This document shows positions 5,722 to 7,645 of a DNA stretch of 7,645 nt, one piece after another. How positions within the stretch are numbered: position 1 is the stretch's first letter; the number at the start of each line of letters is the position of its first letter. Location: the NCBI GenBank assembly GCA_003235605.1, contig QJVU01000126.1, positions 1 to 7,645 of the forward strand. Reading direction: 5' to 3'. The notes under the pieces are model-generated. The model did not search any database and was not told the DNA's origin. It saw only the letters and a list, made by a program, of their open reading frames with translations. The position numbers were made by a program, and so were the translations under genes. This stretch comes from Planctomycetota bacterium. GTDB lineage: Bacteria > Planctomycetota > UBA1135 > UBA2386.

Positions 5722-7104
5722 CTACGCGCTGACGTGGGCGCTGGCCCAGGCTGCCCAGCCCCCGATCAGGTCGGTGAGCCGGCCGTGGCCGTGGGCCTCC
5801 AGGAGGCTCATGGCGATACTGGAACGGTAGCCGGTGCCGCAGTAGACGAGCTTGTCCCGCTGCCTGGGTACTTCGTCCAAACGTGACGGCAGATCGTTCA
5901 GGGGGATGTGCACGCTCCCCTCCAGGGCTCCCTGCTCGACCTCCCCCGGGGTGCGCACATCCAGCAGGAACGGCTTGGGGTCGGCGGCACGCGCCTTGTC
6001 GAAGCCCTTCACATCCAGCCGGTCCACGTGAGCCAGCTGCTCCTCGGGGACAGCGCCGATGCCCCCTTCCAGGAAGCCCACGATGTTGTCGAAGCCGATG
6101 CGGCCCAGGCGCATGATCGCCTCCTCTTCGGTGCCCGGCTCTGCGATCAGGAGGATCGGCCGGTCCTTGTCCAGGATCGTCCCGCACCACGAGGCGAACC
6201 TGCCGCCGAGACCGATGTTGGTGCAACCCCTGAGGTGACCGGCGGCATAGTCGTCTGCGGACCGTGTATCCAGCACCTGGACACCCTGCGCCTCGAGATC
6301 CACGAGGTCGGTCATTGTCCGCGCCGTCGCCGCCTTCGCGGCCGCCGCCCACTGTGTCTGCCGCTCCCGCCGGTTCAGGTCGGCGTCGTAGCCGAAGTAG
6401 GCGGGCGCAGGGGGCTGGTCAGCGGTCAACATCTTGATGAACTCGGCCCTGTCCATGGCCTTGAGCGCCCAGTTGAACTTCCGCTGCTGCCCGATGGTCG
6501 AGACCGTTTCGCTGGACAGGCTCTTGCCGCAGGCCGAGCCTGCCCCGTGGCCTGGATACACCACGGTCTCGTCCGGCAGCTTCAGCAGCTTCTGGTGCAA
6601 GGAGTCGTACATCATGCCTGCCAGTGTCTCCGCAGTCACACCCACCGACGCCATCAGGTCCGGCCTGCCGACATCGCCAACGAACAGGGTGTCGCCCGTC
6701 AAGACGGCGTGAGGCTTTGCCGCGTCCTTGGCCAGGTCATAGACCACGTAGCACGTGGACTCCGGCGTGTGCCCGGGCGTAGCCAACGCCTGGATGCGAA
6801 CATCCCCCATCTCCAGGGTGTCCCCATCCCGCAGCGCCACGAACTCGTAGTCCGCCTTCGCTCCGAGGCCCAGGTAGATCTTCGCCCCCAAGCGCTCGCG
6901 CAGCTCCACGTGGCCCGAAACGAAGTCGGCATGGAAGTGGGTCAGAAGCACGTGCTTGATGGTCAGGCCCAGGGCATCCGCCCTTTCCAGGTAGTCGTCG
7001 ATGTCCCGTCGTGGATCGACGATCGCAGCCTCGCCGGTCTTGTTGTCGCCGACGAGGTAGGAAGCCTGGGAGAGACAACCGAGATAGATCTGTTCGAGGA
7101 TCAT
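5722..7104 (-). CDS. Persulfide dioxygenase-rhodanese protein (metallo-beta-lactamase fold plus two rhodanese domains, CstB-like)
   Basis: This 460-residue protein is predicted to oxidise glutathione or other low-molecular-weight persulfides to sulfite with O2 and to pass sulfane sulfur through a rhodanese domain, acting in cytoplasmic sulfide detoxification. The N-terminal metallo-beta-lactamase domain (about 1-245) carries H56-x-H58-x-D60, H112 (TPGHT) and D138 (TGD). By analogy with ETHE1, the Fe(II) ligands should be H56, H112 and D138. C192 lies in GHGAGSACGK, a motif I associate with CstB-like proteins. The middle rhodanese-like domain (about 262-350) has lost its loop cysteine (AEPGTEEE instead of Cys-x-x-G). 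The C-terminal domain (about 365-460) keeps C422 in CGTGYRSS. The start ATG gives the family's usual N-terminus, though no clear Shine-Dalgarno site is seen. No sulfide:quinone reductase or CstR-type repressor lies in the window. Confidence 0.94.
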   Translation of the reverse strand: MILEQIYLGCLSQASYLVGDNKTGEAAIVDPRRDIDDYLERADALGLTIKHVLLTHFHADFVSGHVELRERLGAKIYLGLGAKADYEFVALRDGDTLEMGDVRIQALATPGHTPESTCYVVYDLAKDAAKPHAVLTGDTLFVGDVGRPDLMASVGVTAETLAGMMYDSLHQKLLKLPDETVVYPGHGAGSACGKSLSSETVSTIGQQRKFNWALKAMDRAEFIKMLTADQPPAPAYFGYDADLNRRERQTQWAAAAKAATARTMTDLVDLEAQGVQVLDTRSADDYAAGHLRGCTNIGLGGRFASWCGTILDKDRPILLIAEPGTEEEAIMRLGRIGFDNIVGFLEGGIGAVPEEQLAHVDRLDVKGFDKARAADPKPFLLDVRTPGEVEQGALEGSVHIPLNDLPSRLDEVPRQRDKLVYCGTGYRSSIAMSLLEAHGHGRLTDLIGGWAAWASAHVSA

Positions 7105-7197
7105 GACCGCAGGGTACTGACCACCCTCACCAAGTGAAAGTAGCTGGGGGCAGGACGGTTCTTGCAGGCCCTCGGTCCCGCCCCCTAACCTGCCGCC
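7105..7197. promoter_or_regulatory. Divergent intergenic region, presumed to hold promoters for both flanking genes
   Basis: These 93 bases separate the dioxygenase gene (minus) from the HslV-like gene (plus), so any promoters for both should lie here. Small inverted repeats are visible: TCAC-CAA-GTGA at 7127-7137, and AGGGT/ACCCT arms at 7111-7115 and 7123-7127. No confident -35/-10 pair is recognised. An in-frame TAA at 7186-7188 blocks any upstream extension of the plus-strand gene. Confidence 0.45.
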
Positions 7198-7645
7198 ATG
7201 TCGATCCTCGTGGCGGCGAAGAAGGGCAGGAACACGGTGCTGGCCGCGGACACGCTGACCACCTTCGGCTCCCACAAGCACCCCATCCTCAACTACTCGG
7301 TCGACAAGATCCGTCGTGTGGGCACTGCGCTGATGGGAGCCACGGGTTGGCAGCTCTACAGGGACATCCTGGACGACTACCTGGGGAGCAAACGGCCGCC
7401 CCCCTTGACCAGCGAGAAGACGATCTTCAAGTTCTTCGTCAAGCTGTGGGGGGCCCTGCGGGAGCGCTACAACCTCGTGAACGACCAGTGCCATGACCGG
7501 GGTACGCCTTTCGGCGACCTGGATGCCGAGTTCCTGATCGCCAACCGCAAAGGCATATACATGGTGTCCGGCGACCTGAGCATCGCCCGCTTCGAGCGCT
7601 ACGCCGCCATCGGTTCCGGCGCCGACTATGCCCTGGGCGCCCTCT
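7198..7645 (+). CDS. Proteasome/HslV-like Ntn-hydrolase (partial, runs off the right edge)
   Basis: The first 149 codons are present; the 3' end is outside the window. The fold assignment rests on alignment by eye with HslV and proteasome beta subunits. The start MSILVAAKKG-x(4)-LAADTLTTFG matches the HslV-type TTIVA...AGD...G pattern. If Met1 is removed, Ser is residue 1 and Asp falls at position 17, exactly where the catalytic Asp of HslV lies. DKIRRVG (mature K36) matches the KVRRL region holding catalytic Lys33, with a three-residue insertion. YAAIGSGADYALGAL (135-149) matches HslV's AIGSGGNYALAAA. The nucleophile position is Ser rather than Thr. The start is the first ATG after an in-frame TAA at 7186-7188, without a clear Shine-Dalgarno site. 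No HslU-type ATPase is visible. It may be a stand-alone proteasome-like hydrolase rather than true HslV. Confidence 0.8.
   Translation, partial: MSILVAAKKGRNTVLAADTLTTFGSHKHPILNYSVDKIRRVGTALMGATGWQLYRDILDDYLGSKRPPPLTSEKTIFKFFVKLWGALRERYNLVNDQCHDRGTPFGDLDAEFLIANRKGIYMVSGDLSIARFERYAAIGSGADYALGAL

Noticed and set aside
4841..6352. A minus-strand open frame of 503 codons overlapping the second M48 gene and the rhodanese region.
   Set aside because: It is a composition-driven shadow: it is out of frame with the rhodanese domains and antisense to the M48 gene, with low-complexity Gly/Arg/Pro-rich translation.
5908..7137. A plus-strand open frame of 409 codons.
   Set aside because: It is antisense to the persulfide dioxygenase, which has all its motifs intact. 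No domain is seen in the plus-strand translation.
7105..7494. Extension of the dioxygenase N-terminus by 130 codons.
   Set aside because: The extension is antisense to the HslV-like gene. The family's typical N-terminus (MILEQIYLGCLSQASYLVG) starts at 7104.
1..7645. CRISPR array, tRNA or rRNA, insertion sequence, toxin-antitoxin pair, or phage-defence system.
   Set aside because: No spaced direct repeats, RNA gene signatures, transposase motifs or terminal inverted repeats were seen. All coding capacity is explained by metabolic and protease families.

Overview
The window is GC-rich bacterial DNA carrying seven recognisable protein genes or gene ends, packed with little spacing. Two predicted lipoprotein signal peptides and one Sec signal peptide point to a bacterium with a cell envelope of the Gram-negative type. 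The gene content (thiolase, swivel-first aconitase-family protein, CstB-like sulfur enzyme, M48 lipoproteases, HslV-like protein) would fit a proteobacterium, a myxobacterial or other deltaproteobacterial relative, or another GC-rich environmental lineage. The sequence alone does not settle the lineage. No RNA gene, CRISPR array, insertion sequence or prophage feature was seen.

Layout. On the minus strand, from about 4029 down to 1, a probable operon runs: a thiopurine-methyltransferase-type SAM methyltransferase (4029-3382), a thiolase/acetyl-CoA acetyltransferase (3340-2120), a single-chain aconitase-family dehydratase with the swivel domain first (2119-158), and the first 27 codons of an exported protein (81-1, cut by the window edge). 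The thiolase stop codon directly abuts the dehydratase start codon, so these two are probably translationally coupled. Diverging from the methyltransferase across only 24 bases is a plus-strand pair of paralogous M48 zinc-metallopeptidase lipoproteins (4054-4878 and 4889-5704, 10 bases apart). They converge, with 17 bases between, on a minus-strand three-domain persulfide dioxygenase-rhodanese protein (7104-5722). After a 93-base divergent intergenic region, a plus-strand proteasome/HslV-like Ntn-hydrolase begins at 7198 and runs off the right edge.

How they fit together. The thiolase and dehydratase look like a carbon-metabolism module acting on acyl-CoA and a hydroxy-tricarboxylate or alkylmalate-type acid; their exact substrates cannot be read from the sequence. 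The two M48 lipoproteins are likely envelope quality-control proteases. The dioxygenase-rhodanese protein belongs to sulfide/persulfide detoxification. I see no single new multi-gene system here. The items most worth a second look are the Ser (not Thr) at the expected nucleophile position of the HslV-like protein, the swivel-first fused dehydratase coupled to a thiolase, the perfect 6-bp repeat inside a lipoprotein signal sequence, and the degenerate middle rhodanese domain.
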